Below are positions 46,128 through 54,055 of a stretch of DNA of 57,446 nt, one piece after another. The notes under the pieces were generated by a model. That model searched no databases. It was not told where the DNA came from and saw nothing but the letters and a program-made list of their open reading frames with translations. This DNA comes from an uncultured Opitutales bacterium (lineage in GTDB: Bacteria; Verrucomicrobiota; Verrucomicrobiia; Opitutales; Coraliomargaritaceae): the NCBI GenBank assembly GCA_937775295.1, contig CALKBZ010000037.1, positions 1-57,446 on the forward strand. Reading direction: 5' to 3'. Both the position numbers and the translations under genes were made by a program. Position 1 is the first letter of the stretch. Each line of letters begins with the position of its first letter.

Positions 46128-46847
46128 TTAGGAGCGGCGGCGACGCATCGCGACGAAGCCAAGTTTCATACAACCTGCGATCAGCGCGAAGGCCGAAGGC
46201 TCGGGCACTGCATTGACCCCAAAGAAAAACGTTGCAGGTGCACTCGTGGATAATGTGTTAAATCCGTCGTTAAGGATTCCCGAAGCAGTCAATGTCACAT
46301 TATAAACACCTTCAGCGGAGAAGGCGAAGTTGTAGTGAGCGTGAGAACCGATATTTAGCGTTAGCACGTCATTTAATCCATCCGTGGTGTCATAGAGTAA
46401 ATTGGGTGCACCAAAGCCGTCTATTTGGTAGAGGAAGAAATCGCCTGGCCCCGAGAATCCAGACAGTTCAAGTGTGATTTCATTTGTCGCGAAGTCGGCC
46501 GAGTCGATCTCTTCTGCAGCAATGCCTATGAATGGCAGGGAGGTATTTTCAACCTGCGGGAAAATGAATATGTCGTCTCCCGCATCCCCAAGAAAACCAA
46601 AAGAGGCTAACTCGGGTACAGTTGCCCTGAAGTTGGTGCTATTAGCTTCAGCTCCATGAAAGAGCAATGCATCGGATTCGTATTCAATATCATTTTCTTC
46701 GTCGTGAACATGAGGCTCCCATTCGCCCTCTTCATAAGCGATGCCAATATCGATATGACCAGAGCTGAAGTTGATCTGCCCGTTAGCCTGGGCGGCCAAT
46801 AAGCTGAGCGCAGATAGGCTCAGTAGAGTCGTGTCTTTTTTATGCAT
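46128..46847 (-). CDS. PEP-CTERM surface protein, choice-of-anchor M-like
   Basis: The 239 aa protein has a signal peptide (TLLSLSALSLLAAQANG) and a C-terminal exosortase signal: VPEPS, a hydrophobic helix and the basic tail MRRRRS. The body has the pattern of choice-of-anchor M surface proteins (INFSSGHIDIGIAYEEG near the start and HYNFAFSAEGVYNVTLTASG near the end). An acidic/His-rich stretch EEGEWEPHVHDEENDIEYES could bind a divalent metal. It is the last gene of a probable three-gene operon after the MerC-like and pseudopilin-like genes, and faces a Fur/Zur regulator. Metal capture at the cell surface is inferred from that setting. Confidence 0.75.
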   Translation of the reverse strand: MHKKDTTLLSLSALSLLAAQANGQINFSSGHIDIGIAYEEGEWEPHVHDEENDIEYESDALLFHGAEANSTNFRATVPELASFGFLGDAGDDIFIFPQVENTSLPFIGIAAEEIDSADFATNEITLELSGFSGPGDFFLYQIDGFGAPNLLYDTTDGLNDVLTLNIGSHAHYNFAFSAEGVYNVTLTASGILNDGFNTLSTSAPATFFFGVNAVPEPSAFALIAGCMKLGFVAMRRRRS

Positions 46848-46911
46848 GTGTTTGTGTGTCTAGTTGATGGTTAAAAAGAAAAGATGATTCGGCGGCGGAG
46901 CGGGTGATCAA

Positions 46912-47619
46912 TTAGAGATTTACAGGATCTGCGGGATTATTCCCGGAGAGAATCTTTTGATGCAGCGCTTCCGCCTCAATCGTGTCGACATGGCCATCCG
47001 CGAAGAGAAAGTTTGACGAGCCACCGAGCCCGTCCGATCTCTCAGAGCCGAAGCGATTTGGTTGAATGTCTGCGATCACGCGATTCCAGTTTCCCCAGCC
47101 CCGAGAGTGGGTGTGGTCAGAGTGATCGCCCAAGGGCATACTGTCCGATGCGATAAATGCCACCATCGTCAGCGCAGGGTTTTGGAGTCGCCATAGGTTT
47201 GTATAACTATCCGTGCGCATTTGACAGAAAGGGGCCATGTTCGGAACCACCACGAATTCATTTAGCACGTAACTCGTTAAGTTTAGCTCCAAGCGCTCGG
47301 GTCCTTGAGGATCTGCCGGGCATATGCGCACTTCATCAACTTCGCCTAAGTAGGGGGCTATTGTGTAAATCCAGCTCTCATCGATATTTGGTGCCGTGTG
47401 CGTCGAAAGGGGGAAGTAGCCGTTGTTGTTCATCGCGAACAGACTGATCGCTTGTCCAATCTGACGAAGGTTGGATGCACATTTGGCTTTTTGTGCAGAT
47501 TGCTGGGTCGCGCCGATTGCAGGTATAAGAATCGCCGTCAGCACTCCGATCACCGTCAAGAGCTCTATCAAAGTAAAGGCGGCAATACCTGCAGTACGGG
47601 ATTTTCGTAAATCATCCAT
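46912..47619 (-). CDS. Pseudopilin-like DUF1559-type protein
   Basis: The 235 aa product has a type IV prepilin-like N-terminus (AAFTLIELLTVIGVLTAILI) with Ala in place of Gly at the -1 cleavage position, and then the conserved KCASNLRQIGQAISLFAMNN of the family, the H-x-G-x-x-H-type C-terminal FADGHVDTIEAEAL. Such proteins are very abundant in Verrucomicrobia and Planctomycetes and are thought to be exported by a type II-like system; individual functions are unknown. It lies 33 bp after the MerC-like gene and 64 bp before the PEP-CTERM gene. Confidence 0.83.
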   Translation of the reverse strand: MDDLRKSRTAGIAAFTLIELLTVIGVLTAILIPAIGATQQSAQKAKCASNLRQIGQAISLFAMNNNGYFPLSTHTAPNIDESWIYTIAPYLGEVDEVRICPADPQGPERLELNLTSYVLNEFVVVPNMAPFCQMRTDSYTNLWRLQNPALTMVAFIASDSMPLGDHSDHTHSRGWGNWNRVIADIQPNRFGSERSDGLGGSSNFLFADGHVDTIEAEALHQKILSGNNPADPVNL

Positions 47620-47640
47620 TAATGAAAGTAATTGTCGTTA
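47620..47640 (-). promoter_or_regulatory. Possible second operator of the metal island
   Basis: The 21-mer starting TAATGAAAGTAATTG lies just before the start of the pseudopilin-like gene. It shares the first 11 bases (TAATGAAAGTA) and then ATTG with the opposite strand of the inverted repeat at 48311-48331 near the Fur-family start. This is a candidate binding site only. Confidence 0.35.
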
Positions 47641-47652
47641 ATTGTTAGGGTC

Positions 47653-48216
47653 CTACTTTGCCAATTCATCTGTTGAGGTCTCACCTGCGGTGCGTTCTAT
47701 CTGAATGCTGACAGCGATCTCTCCGGCAGAGGAGAAAGTTGCGCGTGTGTGCAGTTGCCAATAACAGGCCTCCAGGAACATTGAGTCCCAAATGCCATGG
47801 GAGTCCCGCATATGTCGTCGTCTGGCCAGCTGCGCCGCCCCGCCCTCTTTCGAGCTAGGAACACAGGTGCTGCAGGCCGCAGAGGCAGCGGCGTTCGATT
47901 CTATCGCTAGTCGCGCATTCGGGCCCGACGACAATTGAACCGCCAGTGCCGAATCGCTCCGAGCGGCTGCCTTTGCATAGCGCTCGTTGGCGAGTGCGAC
48001 CGACAACAGCCCGAGGCCAAGGGCTGCTATGCTAATCACCCATTTGTCCCGGTCTCGGCGACACCCGCTCCAAATGGGCAACGTAGTGGTCGGAATTACC
48101 AACAGAATCATCCATAGATAAAAGTCCGTATCCACCCACGCAGTTGTCGCTAGAATAGGCAGTACAACGAGCAAGACTGGAGTAATTAAGCAATGGATCG
48201 CGCAGATGATAGCCAT
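47653..48216 (-). CDS. MerC-like membrane protein
   Basis: The 187 aa product opens with a MerC-type helix containing the metal-binding-like pair CAIHC (SMAIICAIHCLITPVLLVVLP), then three more hydrophobic segments (FYLWMILLVIPTTTLPIW, WVISIAALGLGLLSVAL). The C-terminal half is soluble and has a CSTC pair and a His/Arg-rich patch. The true start is uncertain: in frame, upstream, SSHFLDPVAIS precedes the ATG at 48216 and resembles other MerC N-termini, but no ATG or GTG is available; a CTG at 48252 is possible. MerC-type proteins move Hg2+ or, in related forms, other thiophilic metals. The next upstream element is the divergent Fur/Zur gene. Confidence 0.65.
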   Translation of the reverse strand: MAIICAIHCLITPVLLVVLPILATTAWVDTDFYLWMILLVIPTTTLPIWSGCRRDRDKWVISIAALGLGLLSVALANERYAKAAARSDSALAVQLSSGPNARLAIESNAAASAACSTCVPSSKEGGAAQLARRRHMRDSHGIWDSMFLEACYWQLHTRATFSSAGEIAVSIQIERTAGETSTDELAK

Positions 48217-48271
48217 CGAGATGGCGACTGGATCTAAGAAATGGCTGCTCAGAGAGTGTGTCTGTATAAGT

Positions 48272-48358
48272 GTTAGTGACGTTCATTAACGCCGAGCAAA
48301 CCTCCCCCTCTAATGCAATCTACTTTCATTAGTTAAGTGCGCTTATACTTTACTTAAC
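48272..48358. promoter_or_regulatory. Operator/promoter region between MerC-like and Fur-family genes
   Basis: Three inverted repeats fill the space between the divergent genes. They are GTTAGTGACGTTCATTAAC (48272-48290, imperfect), the 21-mer TAATG-N11-CATTA (48311-48331, with a few more matching pairs), and GTTAAGT-N13-ACTTAAC (48332-48358, perfect 7 bp arms), which contains a TATACT -10-like hexamer. AT-rich palindromes of about 19-21 bp fit Fur/Zur boxes, so autoregulation and control of the opposing operon are likely. Confidence 0.5.
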
Positions 48359-48417
48359 CACGCGATAATGAGGGGAATGAACTTGAATCTCAATTGAGGC
48401 CTCACATTGTAAGCACT

Positions 48418-48855
48418 ATGAATTCCGCGCCTGACAGTTCGATAGAGACCATTTTAGAGCGCATGCGCGCAGGGGGCGGGCGTATCACCAAAAAGCGGAT
48501 TCGTATCGTACAAGTTTTGATGCAATTCGAGCATCCTGCGAGCGCCGACGAAATTCGGCAGAAAGCTGAGCTACCGGAAACCGATCTAGTGACTGTCTAT
48601 CGGAACTTGGAGGCGCTGCAAGGCATTGGGGTGATTCAACGCATTCCACTCGAAAATGGCACGCAACTCTTCGAGCTGACTGCTCCTGGGGAGCACTATC
48701 ATCACCTAATTTGTCGTGAGTGCCATCAAGCTGAACGCTTGGACCTCTGTATCGGCAAAGAAGTGCTGGGACGCGCGAAGGCTCACGGTTACTCGCAGAT
48801 TACACACGTGATGGAAGTCTACGGCGTGTGTAAAGACTGTGATAGTGATAGCTAG
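48418..48855 (+). CDS. Fur-family metalloregulator (Zur-like)
   Basis: The 145 aa protein is a winged-helix metalloregulator. The DNA-binding part has GGRITKKRIRIVQVLMQFEHPASADEI (in short pieces: RITKKRIRIVQVL) and TVYRNLEALQGIGVI, and the dimer domain has HYHHLICRECHQAE and VCKDC; the two CxxC pairs bind structural zinc. Whether it senses Zn, Fe or peroxide cannot be read with certainty; the spacing resembles Zur or Fur. ATG 48418 (MNSAPDSS) is preferred to an in-frame ATG at 48394. It lies divergent from the MerC-like operon with palindromes between. Confidence 0.88.
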   Translation: MNSAPDSSIETILERMRAGGGRITKKRIRIVQVLMQFEHPASADEIRQKAELPETDLVTVYRNLEALQGIGVIQRIPLENGTQLFELTAPGEHYHHLICRECHQAERLDLCIGKEVLGRAKAHGYSQITHVMEVYGVCKDCDSDS

Positions 48856-48983
48856 TTCGCGCTGCGGGGCTAGAACGGGTCTCCCATTATTTTATCGTTC
48901 CTTATCTTTGGGCGTTTGCTGCACCGGCACTTTCAGTGACGGCTTATTCGCAATTATGCGGATTTTGTTGAGCGATTTACGGA

Positions 48984-49148
48984 TCACCGATGGGAGCACG
49001 ATGGTCGCGAGTGAAGTAGTCTTCGGGGCAGTGTAATCTCTACGAGCACGAGAGCGACAAGGGTGAGTGCCAGCAGTAGGAGCGATAAGCTGCCGAGCAG
49101 CTGTAGCAGTGGCTCGTTCGATTGTATCCAATCGGTGCTGCCAGTCAT
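48984..49148 (-). pseudogene. Short membrane-protein fragment
   Basis: This 54-codon ORF has one strong hydrophobic helix (LLQLLGSLSLLLLALTLVAL) and then loses sense. In the next frames the same DNA gives DYFTRDHR and VIRKSLNKIRIIANK, which recall the residues after the first helix of PGPGW-type membrane proteins. A decayed member of such a family is the best reading, with low confidence. The rest of 48856-49356 shows no gene. Confidence 0.3.
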
Positions 49149-49356
49149 GTCGGGCGATTCTTGCTATAAGGATAACAAAGCCCGACGCATTGTAACCGGT
49201 TTGTTGAGGAATGCATCGATGCGTTCGCCAAGAGCCGCGTCCTGGCTGCCAATATCAGAACCGGCGGGTTTTATTTTTAGACGGCTGAAATTGATGCATA
49301 GTAAAAGTACTTATAGGCACAGACTTGTGGGACTATTTTGGCGGTTCTCAAAGTTT

Positions 49357-49492
49357 TTTAGAAAAAAATCAAAGTATTTTGAACGCTTTGGCGACTGGTC
49401 CGTCTATTGTACTATAATCTTGTTTGGATTTTTCATTAGTTTGTCGTTTGTAAAAAGCGTCGTCTCGAAAGAGACGGCGCCTTTTTTATGTG
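49357..49492 (+). ncRNA. Candidate small RNA gene, copy A of a duplicated module
   Basis: A 136 bp module shares most positions with 50032-50166 although no gene is encoded. It has a TATAAT -10-like box at about 49413-49418, a conserved TTTTTCATTAGTTTGT stretch, and a strong terminator at 49457-49488: GCGTCGTCTC-GAAA-GAGACGGCGC then CTTTTTT. A transcript from the putative promoter would be about 70 nt. Base changes in the stem relative to copy B keep pairing through G-U. Confidence 0.45.
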
Positions 49493-49628
49493 CTGGGAGC
49501 GCCAATCTCCGTATTGGCTCTTCGCTAGGGTGCTGGAAGGTGCCAGCTGGAGTATGTCGATCCTTGTTGGGCTGTGCTTCGATTTCGGGCCTTGATTGTG
49601 GCGTGGTAGTGGACTACTCACTAATGCT

Positions 49629-49994
49629 ATGAATGACGCTGAGACTCGCTTACAGGAAATCAAAGATCGTGTGCTAGCGTTTGCCAAGGAGCGCGAGTGG
49701 GAGCAATTCCACAGTCCCAAGAATCTGTCGATGGCGATTTCGGCAGAGGCAGCCGAGTTGATGGAACACTTCCTCTGGCAGAGTCCGGAGGAATCACATA
49801 CAGATGTCGAGGTGACCAAGTTGCGTGGAAAGGTCGAGGAGGAGTTGGCTGACGTATTTATCTTCGCTATCGAGTTTGCGAATGTCACTGGAATCGACAT
49901 TGCGGCGATTATTGAGGCGAAAATGAAGCGTAATGCGGAAAAATATCCGGTCGAGAAAGCCCGCGGTCGGAGTGTTAAATATGATCAACTGTAG
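49629..49994 (+). CDS. MazG-like nucleotide pyrophosphohydrolase
   Basis: The 121 aa all-alpha protein belongs to the MazG/RS21-C6-like NTP pyrophosphohydrolase group. It carries [25 protein letters not shown] (seen in pieces as HSPKNLSMAI and EAAELMEHF, the ExxE metal site) and VEEELADVFIFAIEFAN (EELAD, the second ExxD). MKRNAEKYPVEKARG is the characteristic end. Such enzymes remove non-canonical or excess (d)NTPs. ATG 49629 fits the family; the region before it has no homology. The gene sits between the two copies of the duplicated module. Confidence 0.88.
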   Translation: MNDAETRLQEIKDRVLAFAKEREWEQFHSPKNLSMAISAEAAELMEHFLWQSPEESHTDVEVTKLRGKVEEELADVFIFAIEFANVTGIDIAAIIEAKMKRNAEKYPVEKARGRSVKYDQL

Positions 49995-50031
49995 TGACTT
50001 GACTGTTTTGGTGGTGTGCGCCCTAAATTTA

Positions 50032-50166
50032 TTTAGAAAAAAATTATAATATTTTGAACGTTTAGGCGGCTGGCCCGTCTATCTTTATATAACCTTTGTT
50101 AGGTTTTTCATTAGTTTGTTGTTTGCAAAAAGCGTCGTCTCGAAAGGGACGGCGCTTTTTTATGTG
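50032..50166 (+). ncRNA. Candidate small RNA gene, copy B of the duplicated module
   Basis: Starting 38 bp after the MazG-like gene, this 135 bp module aligns with copy A from TTTAGAAAAAAAT to the final TATGTG. The terminator is GCGTCGTCTC-GAAA-GGGACGGCGC (50132-50155) with six T. The -10-like region reads TATATAAC. It may act simply as the terminator of the MazG-like gene, but conservation of the whole upstream segment is more than that needs. Confidence 0.45.
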
Positions 50167-50324
50167 ATCCGCTGTAGTCCACTCGATTCAGCCCGAGGTC
50201 TCACAGATCGAAATCGGTTACCGACTTCGCTACAAATAGTGGTGATGCGCTGATCTTGTAGAGAATCGGCGAACCGTTTCTATGTTGGACTAGGCGGGAG
50301 TCTGGCGATCCCAAGGCGTGCAGC

Positions 50325-50597
50325 CTACAATCCGAGCAGTGCTTTGACGGCGGGCGCTTTATTAAGTGCGGCTTTGAACTCGCCGATGTCGAAGTCGGCG
50401 ACGACGAACTCGCCGAGCACGAAGGTGGGGGTCTTGGTTTGGCTGCTGTGTTTCACCATCTGCTCCATGAAGGCTTTGTTACTGCGCACCTCGCGGGTTT
50501 CTAGGCGAATGTTATTTGTGCTGAAGAAGCTGAGGGCTTCTGTGCACCAAGGGCAGCCAGATTTTACGTAAAGGATCGGTGTGTTGGAATGATTCAT
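50325..50597 (-). CDS. Glutaredoxin-family protein
   Basis: The 90 aa protein is a single glutaredoxin/thioredoxin-like domain with CPWC at residues 15-18 (LYVKSGCPWCTEALSFF), the cis-Pro segment TKTPTFVLGEFVVADFD and a short C-terminal helix. The GEFVVADFD ending is of the Grx-like group found beside peroxiredoxins. Its paralogue lies at 54514-54801 with about half identical positions, on the other side of the glgM-glgE pair. Confidence 0.85.
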   Translation of the reverse strand: MNHSNTPILYVKSGCPWCTEALSFFSTNNIRLETREVRSNKAFMEQMVKHSSQTKTPTFVLGEFVVADFDIGEFKAALNKAPAVKALLGL

Positions 50598-50664
50598 TGG
50601 GTTAAGAGGTTAAACCTAAACTCTGAGGGTGCGCTACTACCAAAACACAAAACTGCGTAAAAGT

Positions 50665-50744
50665 TGTAGCTGCGGCGCTCGTCGCTCTGCCGCCGTTTTG
50701 ATAAACAAAGCCATTCAACGCGTCGGCAGAGCGACGCGGCTACA
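50665..50744. repeat. Intergenic inverted repeat
   Basis: An inverted repeat with about 13 perfectly paired bases (CGTCGCTCTGCCG and CGGCAGAGCGACG), outer TGTAGC/GGCTACA pairing and a 6-base bulge in the left arm. It lies between the glutaredoxin gene and the glgE terminator and has the form of a REP or MITE-like element. Confidence 0.65.
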
Positions 50745-50773
50745 TTTCCAGATCTATCACCTTTGAACAAAAA

Positions 50774-50801
50774 AAGCCTCGGCGTGTGAACGCCGAGGCT
50801 T
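50774..50801 (-). terminator. Terminator of the glgM-glgE operon
   Basis: Perfect 12 bp stem AAGCCTCGGCGT / ACGCCGAGGCTT with a 4 nt loop, followed on the minus strand by seven T residues. Confidence 0.9.
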
Positions 50802-50826
50802 GGTAAAGAGCTGAATGATCGCCGGA

Positions 50827-52797
50827 CTAGAGCCTGCGGATCTTGAAGATATGCGCGGGGCGCACGTGTGGATTGATCTTGATGAAGTTGCGCGCGCCTT
50901 GCCAGGTGTATTCGGCTTCATACGGATCGTAGAGGTCGCGCACGGTGAAACCGTCGTGCTCGCCGAGACCAAGGTGCTCGAGCGGCAGATTAATAAAGCC
51001 GCTCTGTGTGTGCTCCCAGTCCATGTTGACGACGACCAGAATTTGATCCGAGCAATCCCAGTTCTGCTTCAGATAGCAAAGGAAGTGTGGGTTGTCTGAG
51101 TCGGCGAAGAACAGGTTGAAGGTGCGCTGCAGCGCGGGGTGGTTATTGCGGATCGCATTGATGCGGGCGATTTCGCCTTTCAGATTGCCTTGCTTGTCCC
51201 AGTCCCACTGCTTGAGCTCGTATTTCTCGCTGTGGTTGTATTCCTCTTTGCCAGGATAAGGCTCAAAGTCCATCAACTCGTAAGCGGGACCGTAGATGCC
51301 GATATTGGACGAGAGTGTAGCTGCTAACACGTAGCGACCTAAATAAGCGGCGCGGCTATTGACCTGTAGGTCGTCGTGCAGAATGTCTGGCGTGTTCGGC
51401 CAGAAGTTGGGCCAGAAATAGTCCTTGGTCTCGGACTGAGTGAGCTCGGTGAGGTATTCACGCATCTCAGAGGGCGTGTTGCGCCAGGTGAAATAGGTGT
51501 AGCCGTGGGTGAACCCGGCTTTGGCCAAGTTGTATTTACGCTTCGGACGTGTGAAGGCTTCTGCGAGGAAGATGACTTCAGGGTGCGCGGCTTTGATTTC
51601 TAGAATACACCAGTTCCAAAATGGGAAGGATTTGGTGTGCGGGTTGTCGACGCGGAAGACTTTAACGCCTGCCTCGATCCAATAATCAAATACGGACTTC
51701 AGTTCCAGCCAGAGGTTTTCCCAATCGTTGCTCTCGAAGTTGATCGGCACGATGTCTTGGTATTTCTTGGGCGGGTTCTCCGCGTATTGGCAGGTGCCAT
51801 CGGGCCGCCATTTAAACCATTGCGGGTGCTCTTTGACCCACGGGTGCTCGGGGGAGCATTGGAAGGCGATGTCCATCGCGACTTCGATTTCGTAGTCCGC
51901 GGCAGCGGCGATGAATGATTTGAAATCATCCAGACTGCCGAGTTCGGCCAGGATGTCTTTGTGCCCGCCGGATTGTGCGCCGATTGCCCAGGGGCTGCCG
52001 ACGTCGCTGTCTGATGGATTCAGCGTGTTGTTCTTGCCCTTGCGGAAGGCCTGGCCAATCGGGTGGATCGGCGGGAAGTAGACGATGTTAAAGCCCATCC
52101 GATCGATTTCGAGCAGGCGGCTTTTCGCGTCTTCGAAGGTGCCGTGGGTTTCGGCATCTGGTCCGCACGAGCGGGGGAAGTATTCATACCAAGTGCTGAA
52201 AGCCGCTAGCTTGCGCTCCACCATGAGTAGGTGGATCGGCGACTGCGTGGCAAGTTTGGCGTCGAAGCAACGGGAGACCAGCCCGCGTAGTTCTTCACTA
52301 TGCGCGGCGTCGATGCGTTCACGGTCGATGCGATCGGAATCCTTGAGGGTGTTACCAAATTCTTTAAGACTGACCTTGTCGTCGCCCTTGGCGCGCTTGG
52401 CCGCTTCGAGCACGATGTCGCCGCCGATGGCTAACTCGACGTCGGCTGATTGGCCGTCCTCGAGCTTGCGGGCGAAGCTGTGTCGCCATGAGCCGAAGTG
52501 ATCGACGGCTGACACCACGCAATATTCATACAGCCCGATTTCCCATGGCTGTAGATTGTAGGTCCACTCGTCGTTGCCGGCTTCGTGCATGGCGTTCTTG
52601 ATCCAGTCCTTGGCGCCTTTACGGCGATGACAGAAATCGGCAGTAATGATGTCGTGGCTATCGGTAAAGGCGTGTACGCGGAACTCTTGAGCGTCGCCGA
52701 TGACGCGTTTGAGTGGATATTTCTCTGCTTCAAGTGCAGGGGTTAGGGTATCGATAATGACGCGATTGCGGCCGTTGAACTTTTTAAGCGAACTCAT
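50827..52797 (-). CDS. glgE: Maltosyltransferase GlgE (maltose-1-phosphate-dependent)
   Basis: GlgE extends alpha-1,4-glucan with maltose from alpha-maltose-1-phosphate. The 656 aa protein follows the GH13 subfamily 3 layout: an N-terminal beta domain with WRHSFARKLEDG and an inserted helical domain (about 120-210), then the barrel with YFPRSCGPDAETHGTFEDA, FNIVYFPPIHPIGQAFRKG, AMDIAFQCSPEHPWV, the nucleophile Asp in KVFRVDNPHTKSFPFW and the acid/base Glu in FLAEAFTRP. The lack of the full trehalose-synthase region and presence of the GlgM gene next to it support the assignment. Confidence 0.92.
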   Translation of the reverse strand: MSSLKKFNGRNRVIIDTLTPALEAEKYPLKRVIGDAQEFRVHAFTDSHDIITADFCHRRKGAKDWIKNAMHEAGNDEWTYNLQPWEIGLYEYCVVSAVDHFGSWRHSFARKLEDGQSADVELAIGGDIVLEAAKRAKGDDKVSLKEFGNTLKDSDRIDRERIDAAHSEELRGLVSRCFDAKLATQSPIHLLMVERKLAAFSTWYEYFPRSCGPDAETHGTFEDAKSRLLEIDRMGFNIVYFPPIHPIGQAFRKGKNNTLNPSDSDVGSPWAIGAQSGGHKDILAELGSLDDFKSFIAAAADYEIEVAMDIAFQCSPEHPWVKEHPQWFKWRPDGTCQYAENPPKKYQDIVPINFESNDWENLWLELKSVFDYWIEAGVKVFRVDNPHTKSFPFWNWCILEIKAAHPEVIFLAEAFTRPKRKYNLAKAGFTHGYTYFTWRNTPSEMREYLTELTQSETKDYFWPNFWPNTPDILHDDLQVNSRAAYLGRYVLAATLSSNIGIYGPAYELMDFEPYPGKEEYNHSEKYELKQWDWDKQGNLKGEIARINAIRNNHPALQRTFNLFFADSDNPHFLCYLKQNWDCSDQILVVVNMDWEHTQSGFINLPLEHLGLGEHDGFTVRDLYDPYEAEYTWQGARNFIKINPHVRPAHIFKIRRL

Positions 52798-52846
52798 GGA
52801 AAAGTGGAAAAGTGGGAGAGTGAGAAAGGTTTAACTAGCGCGGCGG

Positions 52847-54055
52847 CTATTTCTGTTGAATCAGGTCTTGGTAGAGTGCTTGAGTTTGTTGCGCGATGGA
52901 GGTCCAGCTGAAGTGCTCGATCGCGCGTTGGCGGCCAGCCTTGCCGAATGCTTCGCGGCGCTCTGGATTTTCCATCAGTCGGTTAACTTGATGGGCGAGA
53001 TCCTTGGCGAAGGCTTCGGGATTGAGTGGCGAGAAGGAGCTATCGTGGCTCTGCGCGAGGGGCACGAGATAGCCAGTCTCGTCATGCACGACGACTTCGG
53101 GGATGCCGCCGATGGCTGAACCGACCACTGGCGTTTCGCAGGCCATGGCTTCGAGATTGATGATGCCGAAGGGCTCATAAACGGACGGGCAGCAGAAAAC
53201 GGCCGCGCCGGAATAGAGTTTAATGACGGTTGGCTTATCGACCATTTCGTCGATCCAGAAGATGCCGTCGCGCGCTTGCTTGGCGGCGTTGATGGCGGTT
53301 TTCATTTCCACTGCGATCTCGGGCGTGTCGGGAGCACCGGCGCAGAGCACGATCTGGAAGCCCGGGTGCATGTGCTTGATCGCTTCGACGAGATGAATGA
53401 TGCCTTTTTGGCGGGTGATACGGCCGACGAACAGCAAGTAAGGTTGGTCTTTATCGATACCGAAGCGATCGAGTGCTTCGGTCGCGTCTTGCTTGTAATA
53501 TTCGGTCGGATCGATGCCGTTGTAGATGATGTGTAGTTTAGCGGGATCGACGTTAAAGTGCTGCATCACGTCGGCCTTGGTCCCTTCGGACACGCAGACC
53601 ACCGCGTCGGCCATTTCAATCGCGGTCTTTTCGACCCAGCTGCTGCAATCATAGCCACCACCGAGCTGTTCGCGCTTCCACGGACGCAGCGGCTCTAGTG
53701 AGTGGGCGGTTACGACGAGCGGGATGCCGTAGTTGAGTTTAGTGAGGATGCCAGCCATGTGCGTGTACCAAGTGTGGCAGTGCACGACGTCGGCATCGTT
53801 GCCATCGGCGTTGAAGTCGAGACCTTGTTGGAGGCAGGCGAATACGCTTTGCAATTTCTCTGGGCAGGTGTAGCCGCTCTTATCAACTTGGTAGCCTTTG
53901 GCGGTTAGCGTTGGCCCTGTGACGTCTTGATCGCCGAAGCAACGCACGTCGACGTCGATTAACTTAGACAGTTCGCGGGTGAGGTAGTCCACATGGACAC
54001 CGGCGCCGCCGTAAATGTGGGGAGGGAATTCGTTAGTATATATAAGAGACTTCAT
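52847..54055 (-). CDS. glgM: GT4 alpha-glucan synthase, GlgM type
   Basis: This 402 aa GT-B enzyme makes alpha-maltose-1-phosphate (GlgM) or, in older naming, actinobacterial-type glycogen synthase GlgA. The N-terminal domain opens with TNEFPPHIYGGAGVHVDYL, and VVHCHTWYTHMAG, VVTAHSLEPLRPWKREQLGGGY and VCVSEGTKADV follow. The C-terminal domain has FVGRITRQKGI and the donor-binding PSVYEPFGIINLEAMACETPVV with the catalytic Glu pair. Next to glgE on the same strand, 49 bp upstream, it completes the GlgE pathway substrate supply. A plain ADP-glucose glycogen synthase would be GT5 and longer. Confidence 0.87.
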   Translation of the reverse strand: MKSLIYTNEFPPHIYGGAGVHVDYLTRELSKLIDVDVRCFGDQDVTGPTLTAKGYQVDKSGYTCPEKLQSVFACLQQGLDFNADGNDADVVHCHTWYTHMAGILTKLNYGIPLVVTAHSLEPLRPWKREQLGGGYDCSSWVEKTAIEMADAVVCVSEGTKADVMQHFNVDPAKLHIIYNGIDPTEYYKQDATEALDRFGIDKDQPYLLFVGRITRQKGIIHLVEAIKHMHPGFQIVLCAGAPDTPEIAVEMKTAINAAKQARDGIFWIDEMVDKPTVIKLYSGAAVFCCPSVYEPFGIINLEAMACETPVVGSAIGGIPEVVVHDETGYLVPLAQSHDSSFSPLNPEAFAKDLAHQVNRLMENPERREAFGKAGRQRAIEHFSWTSIAQQTQALYQDLIQQK

